From: Azorhizobium doebereinerae UFLA1-100
GTDB lineage: Bacteria > Pseudomonadota > Alphaproteobacteria > Rhizobiales > Xanthobacteraceae
Direction: 5' to 3'
Length of the DNA stretch: 64,000 nucleotides
Assembly (NCBI RefSeq): GCF_000473085.1
Contig: NZ_AXBA01000001.1
Location: 434,001-498,000 of the forward strand
The notes under the pieces are model-generated. The model made no database searches. It had not been told where the DNA came from and worked only from the letters and a program-made list of their open reading frames with translations. This document shows positions 1 to 8,326 of this stretch, piece after piece. A program made the position numbers and the translations under genes. The stretch's first letter is position 1. Each line of letters begins with the position of its first letter.

Positions 1-1
1 C

Positions 2-76
2 TTGCCAAAGCAGCGCGCGGACCGAACGATGAGCGCCCGCCAGACGGCGCCGGAGGACAACGCCTATGCTGCCTGA
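2..76 (+). CDS. Possible C-terminal end of an upstream gene (partial)
   Basis: The frame beginning at base 2 is open up to a TGA at 74-76 and would overlap the start of the acyl-CoA synthetase gene by 11 bases, a typical operon arrangement. Only about 24 residues are visible and they match no family I recognise. Frame 1 is also open here, so the assignment is a guess based on overlap geometry. Confidence 0.2.
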   Translation: MPKQRADRTMSARQTAPEDNAYAA

Positions 77-1679
77 GGCCGCGCGCTATGACGACCTCGT
101 CCGCGCCTTCCGCTGGACCATCCCCGAGCGCTTCAACATGGGGGTCGCCTGCGTCGACGCCCATGCGGACGGCTCCGGCAAGCCGGCCCTGGTGTTCGTG
201 GAGGAGGCCGGCGGCGTCGCCACTTATTCCTTCGACCACCTGAAGGCCCTGACCAACCGCTTCGCCAATGTGCTGGTGGCCTGCGGGCTGGAGCGTGGCG
301 ACCGGGTGGCGGTGTTCCTGCCGCAGGCGCCGGAAACCGCCATCGCCCATCTCGCCGCCTTCAAGGCCGGCTTCGTCTCGGTGCCGCTGTTCACGCTGTT
401 CGGCGACGAGGCCCGCTCCTACCGCCTCGCCAATTCCGGCGCCCGGGCGCTGGTCACCGACCTCGCCGGGCTGGAGAAGCTCGACCGGGTGCGCGCCGAG
501 GTGCCGGACCTGACCCATGTCTTCGTCATCGGCCCCGACCAGGGCGACCCACGCGCCATCTCCTTCGACGCCGCCATGGCGCGGGCCTCCGACGCCTTCA
601 CGCCGGTGGACACGGGACCGGACGATCCCGGCATCATCATCTTCACCTCCGGCACCACCGGCCATCCCAAGGGCGCGCTGCACGGCCACCGCGTGCTGCT
701 CGGCCACCTGCCCTGCGTACAGTTCGTCCACCAGGGCATGCCGCAGCCGGGCGACCTGCACTGGACCCCGGCCGACTGGGCCTGGATCGGCGGCCTGTTC
801 GACGTGCTGTTCCCCACCCTCTATCTCGGCGTGCCCGTGCTGGCACACCGGGCGAAGAAGTTCGATCCCGACGCCGCCATGGCGCTGATGGCGCACCACA
901 GGGTGCGCAACGTCTTCCTGCCGCCCACCGCGCTGAAGCTGCTGCGCCAGGCCGACGTGCGCCATCCCGGCCTCCAGCTGCGCTCGCTGCTCACCGGCGG
1001 CGAGACGCTGGGCGCGGAACTGGGCGCCTTCGTCCAGGAGCGGCTCGGCGTCGAGGCGCGCGAGATCTACGGCCAGACCGAATGCAATTTGGTGGTGGGG
1101 TCCAATTCCAATTTCTTCCCCATCCGCCCCGGCTCCATGGGCAAGGCGATCCCCGGCCATGACGTGCGCATCGTGGACGAGGACGGGCAGGAGGTGCCCT
1201 CCGGCACCGAGGGCCATATCGCCGTGCGCCGGCCCGACCCGGTGATGATGCTGGAATATTGGAACAATGCGGACGCCACCGCCGACAAGTTCGTCGGTGA
1301 CTTCCTGCTCACCGGCGACCTGGGCGTGCAGGATGCGGACGGCTACCTCTGGTATGTGAGCCGGTCGGACGACGTCATCACCTCGGCCGGCTACCGCATC
1401 GGGCCCGGCGAGATCGAGGACTGCATCCTGCGCCATCCCGCCGTGGCCATGGTGGGCGTGGTCGGCGTGCCGGACCCGGTGCGCACCGAGGCGATCAAGG
1501 CCTGGGTGGTGCTGAAGCCCGGGCACCTGGGCTCCGATGCGCTGGCCGCCGAGATCCAGCAGCATGTGCGCACGCGGCTTTCGGGGCACGAATATCCCCG
1601 CTATGTCTCCTTCACCGATGCCCTGCCCATGACGGCCACGGGCAAGATCCTGCGGCGCGAACTGCGCCGCCTCGGCTGA
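66..1679 (+). CDS. Acyl-CoA synthetase (AMP-forming, acetyl/medium-chain type)
   Basis: Activates a carboxylic acid to its CoA thioester through an acyl-adenylate. The 537 residues cover a complete ANL-superfamily enzyme. The phosphate-binding loop FTSGTTGHPKG lies near residues 193-203, the TGD motif near 416 and the C-terminal A10 motif ATGKILRREL near 524-533, with K527 as the expected adenylation lysine. The ATG is preceded by GGAGG at about 51-55. It lies 9 bases before a crotonase-fold gene, so the pair probably activates and then processes an acyl chain. The overall sequence looks closest to medium-chain or acetyl-CoA synthetase-like proteins. The acyl substrate cannot be read from the sequence. 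Confidence 0.88.
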   Translation: MLPEAARYDDLVRAFRWTIPERFNMGVACVDAHADGSGKPALVFVEEAGGVATYSFDHLKALTNRFANVLVACGLERGDRVAVFLPQAPETAIAHLAAFKAGFVSVPLFTLFGDEARSYRLANSGARALVTDLAGLEKLDRVRAEVPDLTHVFVIGPDQGDPRAISFDAAMARASDAFTPVDTGPDDPGIIIFTSGTTGHPKGALHGHRVLLGHLPCVQFVHQGMPQPGDLHWTPADWAWIGGLFDVLFPTLYLGVPVLAHRAKKFDPDAAMALMAHHRVRNVFLPPTALKLLRQADVRHPGLQLRSLLTGGETLGAELGAFVQERLGVEAREIYGQTECNLVVGSNSNFFPIRPGSMGKAIPGHDVRIVDEDGQEVPSGTEGHIAVRRPDPVMMLEYWNNADATADKFVGDFLLTGDLGVQDADGYLWYVSRSDDVITSAGYRIGPGEIEDCILRHPAVAMVGVVGVPDPVRTEAIKAWVVLKPGHLGSDALAAEIQQHVRTRLSGHEYPRYVSFTDALPMTATGKILRRELRRLG

Positions 1680-1688
1680 GGACACCCG

Positions 1689-2474
1689 ATGACCGCTGCC
1701 CCCGCCGACGCCGGCACCACCCGCCTCGCCATCGCCGACGGCGTGGCCACCATCCTGTTCGACCGCCCGGCGGCGCGCAACGCCATGACCTGGCGGATGT
1801 ATGAGGAGCTCTACGCCGCCGCCCGCGAGATCGCCCGCCGCGCCGGGGAGATCCGCGTTGTGGTGCTGCGCGGCGCCGGCGGCAAGGCCTTCGTCGCCGG
1901 CACCGACATCGAGCAGTTCCGTGCCTTCACCGCCGACGACGCGGTGGCCTACGAGGCCAATGTGGAGACCTATGTGGCGGCGCTGGAAGCCATTCCGGTG
2001 CCGACGCTGGCGGTGGTGGAAGGCTGGGCGGTGGGCGGGGGCTTCGCGATCGCCAATGCCTGCGACCTGCGCCTCGCCACGCCCGGCACCCGCTTCGGCG
2101 TGCCCATCGCCCGCACGCTGGGCAACGGCCTCTCCGCCGCCAATCTGCGCCGGCTGTCGGCGACGCTGGGCGTCGGCATGGTCAAGCGCATGCTGCTGCT
2201 GGCGGAGATGCCGGCGGCGGAAGCGATGCCCGCCGGCTATGTGGAAGTGGTGGCCGCGGATGCGCTGGAAGCCCACCTCGCCGGCCTGTGCGCACGCCTC
2301 AAGGGGCACGCGCCCTTGACCCTGCGGGCCACCAATGAGGCGCTGCGGCGCCTCGCCACCGACCCGGCGCCGGCGGACGAGGACCTGATCCGGCTGGTCT
2401 ATGGCAGCGCCGATTTCAAGGAAGGCATCGCCGCCTTCAGCGAGAAGCGCCCGCCGGCCTGGACCGGGCGCTGA
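1689..2474 (+). CDS. Enoyl-CoA hydratase/isomerase family protein
   Basis: A 261-residue crotonase-fold protein. The two oxyanion-hole segments are visible: AGTDIEQF near residues 70-77 and GWAVGGGFA near 112-120. The glutamates that activate water in true enoyl-CoA hydratases seem to be missing. The position usually held by E144 reads GVPIARTLG, and the E164 segment reads VKRMLLLAE. This was an alignment by eye. The protein may therefore be an isomerase, thioesterase-like enzyme or other crotonase-fold CoA enzyme rather than a hydratase. It is co-transcribed with the preceding acyl-CoA synthetase, 9 bases apart, and is followed by a strong hairpin. Confidence 0.85.
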   Translation: MTAAPADAGTTRLAIADGVATILFDRPAARNAMTWRMYEELYAAAREIARRAGEIRVVVLRGAGGKAFVAGTDIEQFRAFTADDAVAYEANVETYVAALEAIPVPTLAVVEGWAVGGGFAIANACDLRLATPGTRFGVPIARTLGNGLSAANLRRLSATLGVGMVKRMLLLAEMPAAEAMPAGYVEVVAADALEAHLAGLCARLKGHAPLTLRATNEALRRLATDPAPADEDLIRLVYGSADFKEGIAAFSEKRPPAWTGR

Positions 2475-2480
2475 AGGACA

Positions 2481-2525
2481 TCGCGCCGGCAAGGAGCGGC
2501 CTTAAGCCCCTCCCCGCCGGCGCGA
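2481..2525. terminator. Hairpin between convergent genes
   Basis: A perfect 10-bp inverted repeat, TCGCGCCGGC with GCCGGCGCGA, encloses a 25-nt loop and sits just after the stop of the crotonase gene and before the end of the opposing hydrolase gene. There is no T-run, as is common in GC-rich genomes, so the terminator role is inferred. Confidence 0.5.
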
Positions 2526-2605
2526 CACGCCCTGACCGGCAGTCCGTTCTACGCCACGCCGCGCCCGCCGGATCACCGGCCGGCGCGGAAATACCCCGCT
2601 CCTGA

Positions 2606-3712
2606 TCAGCGGCTCAGATCGACCACCGCGCCGGGCTTGTCGATGGGGATGGTGCGGATGGCGGTGGCGTCGAGGTCGGCCTTGGTGAGGTCGATCATCC
2701 GCGACTGGCTGTCCGCGTAGGTGCGCAGATAATAGCGCTTGGTCTTGGTGTCGGACACCGCGCTCCATTCCGTGGTCTCGATGCCGGCCACCCCGCCACC
2801 CGCCGTGGCATCCGCCGAGGTGCGGATGATGCCCGGCGCGATATCGAAATTATTGAGGATGTGGAACGCGTTGCCCACCGCGTCCGTGCTCGTGGGCAGG
2901 GTCGGCGCGGCCCTTGAGTACATGAAGGCGCGCACGAAGCGGGCGGGCGAGGACATCTGCCCCGGCAGGCCCGGCGCGCCGCTGCCCGTGCTGGGCGGGG
3001 CGATGGTCAGCGAGCCGATCTGGAGCGGCTTGGGATCATAGGCCGAGAGGGTCAGATAATTGCCGAGATTGGCGGTGTGCCAGTCGAACGCCGGGGCGTT
3101 GGTGAGCACGCCCAGCGGATTGTCCCGCATCTGCAACTCGCCGCCGATATATTCCACCACCAGGCTCGCCCCGGTGGCGTCGTGCAGCGTCATGTGCACC
3201 GGCACCACGCCCTTGAACGCCGCCTGGGGCGCCTGGCTGACCTTGATCTTCGGCAGTGCCGCCTTCACTTCCGCCACGCTGGCGAAATTGGTCAGCGCAT
3301 AGGTCAGCAGCTCGAAGGAGGCGATGGAATTGCGCGCCTCGGACGGGCCGACCTGCTGGAACTGCGCCAGCCCCGGCAGATAGAGCAGGCCGCCGGCGAG
3401 GCCCGCCTCGTTCATGCCGTCCACCAGCACCGGCAGGCCGAGCGCATTGGCGCCTGCCGCGCCGTATTTGCTGGTCCAGGCGAGGCCGCCGCCCGCCGTG
3501 CCGTCCGGCCCGGTGCCGGCCATGGCCAGCTTGCGCGGAATGACGGCGAGCTGCGATTGCAGCGGCAGGCCGAACTCCATGGTCCGGCCATAGACCACCC
3601 CTTCGTCCGCCGCCCGCAGGATGAAGGAGGTGCAGGCCTGCGCCGCCGGAGCGGACAGGGCCAAGGCGCAAGCGGCGGCAGCCGCGCGCGAACGGGACAG
3701 GGCACGCAGCAT
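2606..3712 (-). CDS. Secreted linear amide C-N hydrolase (choloylglycine hydrolase / penicillin V acylase family)
   Basis: An exported Ntn-hydrolase of 368 residues that should cleave linear amide bonds such as those in bile salts, penicillin V or N-acyl homoserine lactones. The ATG at 3712 gives a clean signal peptide (LRALSRSR followed by an Ala/Leu-rich core) ending ...AQA. Cleavage would expose Cys27, the N-terminal nucleophile, in the context CTSFIL. The motif YGRTMEF follows, as is typical for the family. An upstream in-frame start would add 27 residues and spoil the signal peptide. The gene stands alone and converges on the acyl-CoA operon. In Gram-negative bacteria many members act on acyl-homoserine lactones; whether this one does is unknown. 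Confidence 0.85.
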   Translation of the reverse strand: MLRALSRSRAAAAACALALSAPAAQACTSFILRAADEGVVYGRTMEFGLPLQSQLAVIPRKLAMAGTGPDGTAGGGLAWTSKYGAAGANALGLPVLVDGMNEAGLAGGLLYLPGLAQFQQVGPSEARNSIASFELLTYALTNFASVAEVKAALPKIKVSQAPQAAFKGVVPVHMTLHDATGASLVVEYIGGELQMRDNPLGVLTNAPAFDWHTANLGNYLTLSAYDPKPLQIGSLTIAPPSTGSGAPGLPGQMSSPARFVRAFMYSRAAPTLPTSTDAVGNAFHILNNFDIAPGIIRTSADATAGGGVAGIETTEWSAVSDTKTKRYYLRTYADSQSRMIDLTKADLDATAIRTIPIDKPGAVVDLSR

Positions 3713-3991
3713 GGTCTCACTCCCTCGGTCGGACAGGCCGTAATATCCTTTAATCCTACCCCGGTCGTGCGACCATGGGTTGCGCCAGCGCAAGCGTCAT
3801 CATCTCCGTGCTAAGTTTGGCCGCATCGGTCCGCAATCGCGCACGGCCGCATGCCGGCCCATGGCTGCGGCGGAGAATGGCGGCGGGGCGATGCGGCCGG
3901 ATGTACGCCTCCGGCGTTGTCTCCCGGCCGCGCATGCGCCGGCCCCTGGGGCCTGCGCCCACGGCCACGACCATCAGATCAGGAGCATTCC

Positions 3992-4417
3992 ATGAAGACC
4001 CAAGGCTCGGCGGTTTGGGAAGGCGGCATCAAGGACGGCAAGGGCGCCATCTCCACCAGGAGCGGCGCGCTCAATGCCTACCCCTATGGCTTTGCCAGCC
4101 GCTTCGAGGGCAAGCCCGGCACCAATCCGGAAGAGCTGATCGGCGCTGCCCATGCCGGCTGCTTCACCATGGCGCTCTCGCTCATCCTGGGCGAGGCCGG
4201 GCTGACCGCCAGCCACATGGAGACCACCGCCGAGGTGACGCTGGAGAAGCAGGCGGACGGCTTCGCCATCACCGCCGTGCATCTCACGCTGCGGGCCACC
4301 GTGCCCGGCACGGACGACGCCGCCTTCCAGGAACTGGCCGGCAAGGCCAAGGCCGGCTGCCCGGTGTCCAAGCTGCTCAAGGCCGAGATCACGCTCGACG
4401 CCGCCCTCGTCGGCTGA
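3992..4417 (+). CDS. OsmC family peroxiredoxin
   Basis: A 141-residue thiol peroxidase of the OsmC/Ohr superfamily that reduces organic hydroperoxides in the cytoplasm. Both catalytic cysteines are present: the peroxidatic Cys57 in AHAGCFTM and the resolving Cys123 in KAGCPVSKLL. The pattern and length fit the OsmC branch better than Ohr. The ATG at 3992 is chosen because AGGAG (3981-3985) lies at the right distance; a longer in-frame extension is unlike the family. It is monocistronic and ends just before a very strong hairpin shared with the convergent hydrolase gene. Confidence 0.9.
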   Translation: MKTQGSAVWEGGIKDGKGAISTRSGALNAYPYGFASRFEGKPGTNPEELIGAAHAGCFTMALSLILGEAGLTASHMETTAEVTLEKQADGFAITAVHLTLRATVPGTDDAAFQELAGKAKAGCPVSKLLKAEITLDAALVG

Positions 4418-4441
4418 GCCCGACCCGCCATCCTCGGCCAA

Positions 4442-4467
4442 GGCACGGGCGCCGCGGCGCCCGTGCC
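4442..4467. terminator. Bidirectional terminator-like hairpin
   Basis: A 12-bp perfect inverted repeat, GGCACGGGCGCC and GGCGCCCGTGCC separated by GC, lies in the 52-bp gap between the stop codons of two convergent genes. It probably ends transcripts from both sides. Confidence 0.7.
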
Positions 4468-4469
4468 GC

Positions 4470-5168
4470 TCAGGCGCCCTGCGGGGCGTAGAGATCCTCC
4501 AGGAAGAAATTCACCGCCAGCGCCACCACCGGCGGCTGGTAGGCGTGCGGGCCGTTGTATTCCACATAGGTCACGTCATAGCCCGCCCGCTTCAGCAGGT
4601 CGGAATGGGCGCGTCCGCTGCGCCCGATCGGGATCTGCTCGTCATTGATGCCGTGCGAGATGAACACCCGCGGCGCCCCCTCCTGATGCTGCACCGACAT
4701 GAAGCCGGCGGAAGAAATGATCAAATGGGTGACGAACTGCCCGTTGGTCAGCCCCAGCGAGAGGGCATAGCTGCCGCCGTCCGAATGGCCGGCGAAGGCG
4801 ATGTGGCCGGGGTCGATGGTGAAGCGCGAGGCCACCTCCGCCAGCGCAAGCTCCAGCCGCTCGCGGTCCGGGCCGTTGCCGGCGATGACGATGTCCCAGG
4901 TGGGATACAGCGACTGCGGCACCAGCAGCAGGAAGCCGTTCTGCTGCGCATGGGCCTCCAGCATGGGCAGGATTTTCTGCGCGCTGCCGCCGCCGCCGTG
5001 GAACAGCACCACCAGCGGCGTCGGCCGCGCCGGATCGATGCCCTCCGGCACCACCAGCAGCGCGTCGCGTTCCGCGAACAGGCCGAGCTGGTGATGCCCC
5101 GCCGGCAAGGTGGGCTGGGTGGGCGCGGAAAGGGTGAAGTCGAGCCGTCCGGCGAGCTTTGAATCCAT
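4470..5168 (-). CDS. Alpha/beta hydrolase (phospholipase/carboxylesterase-like)
   Basis: A 232-residue alpha/beta hydrolase. The nucleophile elbow GHSDGG places the catalytic serine at residue 129. The likely partners are D176 in HGINDEQIP and H208 in NGPHAYQ. The oxyanion strand FHGGGGSA lies near residues 57-64. Size and motif order fit the phospholipase/carboxylesterase (PF02230-like) or esterase D-like group, acting on small esters. No signal peptide is visible, so it is probably cytoplasmic. The substrate is unknown. Confidence 0.8.
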   Translation of the reverse strand: MDSKLAGRLDFTLSAPTQPTLPAGHHQLGLFAERDALLVVPEGIDPARPTPLVVLFHGGGGSAQKILPMLEAHAQQNGFLLLVPQSLYPTWDIVIAGNGPDRERLELALAEVASRFTIDPGHIAFAGHSDGGSYALSLGLTNGQFVTHLIISSAGFMSVQHQEGAPRVFISHGINDEQIPIGRSGRAHSDLLKRAGYDVTYVEYNGPHAYQPPVVALAVNFFLEDLYAPQGA

Positions 5169-5301
5169 AATACGAGATTAAGCCCCCTGCCGCGCGGATC
5201 AAGCGGTCCGGGCGGGAGGCCAGGCGCAGGGCTGGAACGAAGCGCCACTGCGGTCGGTTATCCCAGCAGAGGCGCAAGACGGATGCCTGCCAGGAGGCCC
5301 C

Positions 5302-5511
5302 ATGACCCGCGATCCCCGCACGCTCGACCAGAACCCGCTCGTCGTCGATCCCGCCAATGTGGACGCGGTGCTGCACGACCGGCCGAGCCCATCCCGCCCG
5401 CCGCTGAAAGCCCCCTTGGCCGAGAATGACGCAGAATATGACGACGCGGCCGCCATGAAGGATCGCCGCCCGCCGGATGTGCGCGTGCCGCCCGCCTCCC
5501 GGCGCGGTTGA
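5302..5511 (+). CDS. Small uncharacterised protein
   Basis: A 69-residue frame preceded by AGGAGG (5291-5296), the best ribosome-binding site in this stretch, 5 bases before the ATG. The protein is polar and proline-rich, with no membrane segment, cysteine pair or recognisable motif, and looks disordered. It lies in the divergent gap upstream of the alpha/beta hydrolase and ends 11 bases before the stop of the GntR gene on the other strand. I do not recognise a family. The ribosome-binding site is the main reason for calling it a gene. Confidence 0.5.
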   Translation: MTRDPRTLDQNPLVVDPANVDAVLHDRPSPSRPPLKAPLAENDAEYDDAAAMKDRRPPDVRVPPASRRG

Positions 5512-5522
5512 CGCGGCTGGGC

Positions 5523-6221
5523 TCAGGCCTCGGCGGACACCTGGGCGTAGGGGGCGAGGATCTCGCGGATGCCGCGCTCGCCATCCTCCGAGACGGTGAC
5601 GAGGGCGCGGGACAGAACCGCGTCGAGGTGGGTGTGCATCATGCCGCTCACCCGCTCCAGATCACCTTCCACCAGGGCGCGCAGCAGGTCGCGGTGCTCG
5701 TGCACCGAGCAGTTGGACCATTGCGGCCGACCGTAGAGGCCGAGCACCAGGGCGCTGCGCCCCACCAGCAGGCGCATGTAGCGGTGGAGCAGCGGGCTGC
5801 CGGTCATCTCCGCCAGGATCACATGGAATTCGGCGGCATAGCGGATGTAGTCCTGCCGCCCCTCCTGCTGGGCGCGCTCCTCATTGGCGATCTGCTCTTC
5901 CAGCCGTGCCACGTGCTCGGGCGTGAGCTTGCCGCACACCCGGCGCACCACCAGCTGCTCGATGTCCTGGCGCACGCTGAACAGGTCGCGGGCTTCCGCC
6001 GGCGTGGGCTTGGCCACCGCCGCGCCGCGATTGGGCCGGATGTCCACCAATTCCTCGCTGGAGAGTTGCTCCAGCGCCCGGCGCACCACGGTGCGGCTGG
6101 CGCCGAACTGCTCGCCGATGGTATCCTCCGGCAGCTTGGTGCCGGGCTCCAGGGCCTGCTCCAGGATGGCACGGCGTAGCGCGCGGTAGATCGCGCCTGC
6201 CCGTTCGCCCATCTGCTCCAT
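5523..6221 (-). CDS. GntR family transcriptional regulator (FCD/FadR-type)
   Basis: A 232-residue regulator. An N-terminal GntR winged helix covers about residues 5-70, with the signature LPEDTIGEQFGASRTVVRRAL and RPNRGAAVAKP. An all-helical FCD ligand domain follows; VHEHRDLLRALVEGD and MMHTHLDAV contain the histidines and acidic residues that hold its metal ion. The ATG at 6221 has GGAG seven bases upstream. A GTG at 6257 would add 12 residues. It is divergent from a LysR gene and close to the nitrilase/hydantoinase gene run, so it may respond to an organic acid intermediate of that pathway. A TGGAT-TGT-ATCCA repeat at 6324 could be its operator. Confidence 0.87.
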   Translation of the reverse strand: MEQMGERAGAIYRALRRAILEQALEPGTKLPEDTIGEQFGASRTVVRRALEQLSSEELVDIRPNRGAAVAKPTPAEARDLFSVRQDIEQLVVRRVCGKLTPEHVARLEEQIANEERAQQEGRQDYIRYAAEFHVILAEMTGSPLLHRYMRLLVGRSALVLGLYGRPQWSNCSVHEHRDLLRALVEGDLERVSGMMHTHLDAVLSRALVTVSEDGERGIREILAPYAQVSAEA

Positions 6222-6323
6222 GCCGCCGCTCCGGATTCCCAGCCTTTTGCATGGCACGCACGGCGGGAGGGCTCAAGTCCGCAACCCCGGCCATGCAGCA
6301 CTTTTTGGATGCAGCGGTGCTGG

Positions 6324-6347
6324 TGGATTGTATCCAGATTGCATGCA
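6324..6347. promoter_or_regulatory. Candidate operator between divergent GntR and LysR genes
   Basis: The 200-bp divergent gap holds TGGAT-TGT-ATCCA (6324-6336), a short inverted repeat of the type bound by FCD-type GntR proteins, followed by the 8-bp palindrome TGCATGCA (6340-6347). Another TGGATGCA half-site lies at about 6306. Binding is inferred only from symmetry and position. Confidence 0.4.
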
Positions 6348-6423
6348 TTGCAGATGGGCGCGGCGCGGCCCATGATCCCGCCTCGGCTTGCCGCCGCGAG
6401 CCTGTCCCGAGTGCCTTGCGCCC

Positions 6424-7386
6424 ATGAACGTCCGCTTTCTCGAAACCTTCGTCTGGGTCGCCCGCCTGCGCAGCTTTTCCAGCGCGGCGGAGAAGCTCTG
6501 CACCACCCAGGCCGCCGTCTCCAACCGCATCGCCACATTGGAGCGCGATCTCGGGGTGCGGCTGTTCGAGCGCGACCTGCGCAACGTCAGCCTCACCCCC
6601 CAGGGAGAACGCGCCCTGGGGCAGGCGGAGACCATCGTCCGCCTGACCGAGGAGCTGCGGCTCGGCGTCAGCGACGCCCACCACCTGCGCGGCCGGATCG
6701 CCATCGGCACCATCGATTCCATCGTCTATGCCTGGCTGCCGCAGTTGATCGAGGCGGTGAAGACAACCTATCCGGATGTCGATCTCGACCTGACGGTGGA
6801 TAACAGCCTCAATGTGTCCCGCCTGCTGCTGGACGGGCAGCTCAATCTGGCGCTGATCGCCGGGCCGGTGCTGGCGCCGGAATGCCGCAACATCGATCTG
6901 TGCACCTATCAGTGCCACTGGTTCGCTGCACCGCACCTTGGGCTGCACGGCCGCCGGCTGTCGCTCATGGACATCGTGGCCAACCCCATCTTCGCCTTCT
7001 CCAAGGGCTCGCAGCCGCACCAGAACGTGCTGCGCCTGATGGAGGCGGCCGGGCTCGATGCCAACCTCAACCTGGTGCGCATCCTCAATTCCAATTCGCT
7101 CGCCACCATCACCCGCCTTGCCCGCGACGGCATGGGCGTTGCCGTTCTGCCCACCGGCGTCGCCCGCGACATGGTGGAGCGGGGCGAGCTGATGCGGCTC
7201 GACGTGGAGGCCGACCTGCCGCCGTTGCACCTGCATGCGGTCTATCGCGAGGAGCCGGGCAGTTCCCTGCCGGCGCTGATCGCCCGCATGGCGGCGGATG
7301 TCGCCAAGGCGGAGGAGAAGGCTGCCCTCCAGGGGTCGCCCAAGTCGCGCCGCAACCAGATCCGCATTGCATCGCACACAAAATAG
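6424..7386 (+). CDS. LysR family transcriptional regulator
   Basis: A 320-residue LysR-type regulator. The winged helix-turn-helix occupies roughly residues 3-62 (RLRSFSSAAEKLCTTQAAVS, then ERDLGVRLFERD). A type-2 periplasmic-binding-protein effector domain follows from about residue 90. The ATG at 6424 gives the canonical MNVRFLETF beginning; a longer in-frame start is not needed. It is the first plus-strand gene before the nitrilase-hydantoinase run and is divergent from the GntR regulator. It probably controls the downstream genes, but its effector cannot be deduced. Confidence 0.9.
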   Translation: MNVRFLETFVWVARLRSFSSAAEKLCTTQAAVSNRIATLERDLGVRLFERDLRNVSLTPQGERALGQAETIVRLTEELRLGVSDAHHLRGRIAIGTIDSIVYAWLPQLIEAVKTTYPDVDLDLTVDNSLNVSRLLLDGQLNLALIAGPVLAPECRNIDLCTYQCHWFAAPHLGLHGRRLSLMDIVANPIFAFSKGSQPHQNVLRLMEAAGLDANLNLVRILNSNSLATITRLARDGMGVAVLPTGVARDMVERGELMRLDVEADLPPLHLHAVYREEPGSSLPALIARMAADVAKAEEKAALQGSPKSRRNQIRIASHTK

Positions 7387-7430
7387 GCACCCGGCGCCCA
7401 TGCCGCTGTCATAAGCATTTCTTGTTACGG

Positions 7431-7455
7431 CGGACAATTATTTCGCGTTTGTCCG
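7431..7455. promoter_or_regulatory. Inverted repeat upstream of nitrilase-family gene
   Basis: CGGACAA (7431-7437) and TTGTCCG (7449-7455) form a 7-bp inverted repeat with an 11-bp AT-richer spacer, about 50 bases before the GTG start of the amidase gene. The position suits an operator for the adjacent LysR or GntR regulator. This is inferred from symmetry only. Confidence 0.4.
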
Positions 7456-7505
7456 GCGTGAATAGGTCTGGTCTGCTCCCTGAAGCCAACGGCAGGAGAC
7501 CCGAC

Positions 7506-8312
7506 GTGAAGGTATCGCTCGTCCAGATGAATACGCAGGGTGACAAGGCGGCAAATCTCGCCACCGCCGCCGCCCTGATCGAACAGGCCGTGATGGAGGA
7601 GAAGCCCGACCTCGTGGTCCTGCCGGAATACTACGCCTTCATGGGCGACACCCCGGCCCAGGCGCAGGACGCCGCCGAGACCTTCCCGGACGGTGCCTCC
7701 TACCAGCTAATGAAGGGCCTGGCGAAGAAGCTGAAGGTGGCGATCCACGCCGGCAGCGTGGCGGAGCGGGACGGCAACTCCTTCTACAACACCACCGTCG
7801 TGTTCGGCCCCGACGGCGAGGAACTGGCCCGCTACCGCAAGATCCACCTGTTCGACGTGGAGATCACCGGCGGCACCGTCTATCGCGAGAGCGACACCGT
7901 CTCGCGCGGCGAGGACGTGGTCACCTATGAGCTCGGCGGCAAGACGGTCGGCTGCGCCATTTGCTACGACATCCGCTTCCCCGAGCTGTTCCGCAAGCTG
8001 CGCGATAAGGGTGCGGACGTGATCGTCCTGCCCGCCGCCTTCACGCTGATGACCGGCAAGGACCACTGGGAAGTGCTGGCGCGCGCCCGCGCCATCGAGA
8101 CCCAGACCTGGTTCCTCGCGGTCGGCCAGACCGGTTCGCATGCCGGCGGCAAGAAGTGGTGCTGGGGCCATTCCATGGTCATCGATCCGTGGGGCCACAT
8201 CACCGCCCAGTGTTCGGACGGCGTCGGCATCACCACCGGCAAGCTCGACTTCGCCTATACCGACAAGGCGCGCGCGAACGTGCCGGTCGCCAACCACCAC
8301 GTCCTCGGCTGA
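7506..8312 (+). CDS. Nitrilase-superfamily carbon-nitrogen hydrolase (omega-amidase-like)
   Basis: A 268-residue amidase of the nitrilase superfamily. The catalytic triad is complete: E41 in VVLPEYYAF, K112 in YRKIHLFDVEI and C153 in GCAICYDIRFPEL. The RKIHLFD and CYDIRFPEL contexts are typical of the omega-amidase/Nit2 or Nit1 branch, which hydrolyses amides of dicarboxylic acids, rather than of true nitrilases. The start is a GTG with AGGAGA six bases upstream (7494-7499). It is the first enzyme gene of the catabolic run, so it may remove an amide or carbamoyl nitrogen after ring opening by the hydantoinase-like subunits. The real substrate is unknown. Confidence 0.88.
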   Translation: MKVSLVQMNTQGDKAANLATAAALIEQAVMEEKPDLVVLPEYYAFMGDTPAQAQDAAETFPDGASYQLMKGLAKKLKVAIHAGSVAERDGNSFYNTTVVFGPDGEELARYRKIHLFDVEITGGTVYRESDTVSRGEDVVTYELGGKTVGCAICYDIRFPELFRKLRDKGADVIVLPAAFTLMTGKDHWEVLARARAIETQTWFLAVGQTGSHAGGKKWCWGHSMVIDPWGHITAQCSDGVGITTGKLDFAYTDKARANVPVANHHVLG

Positions 8313-8326
8313 GCGGAAGCGCAATC

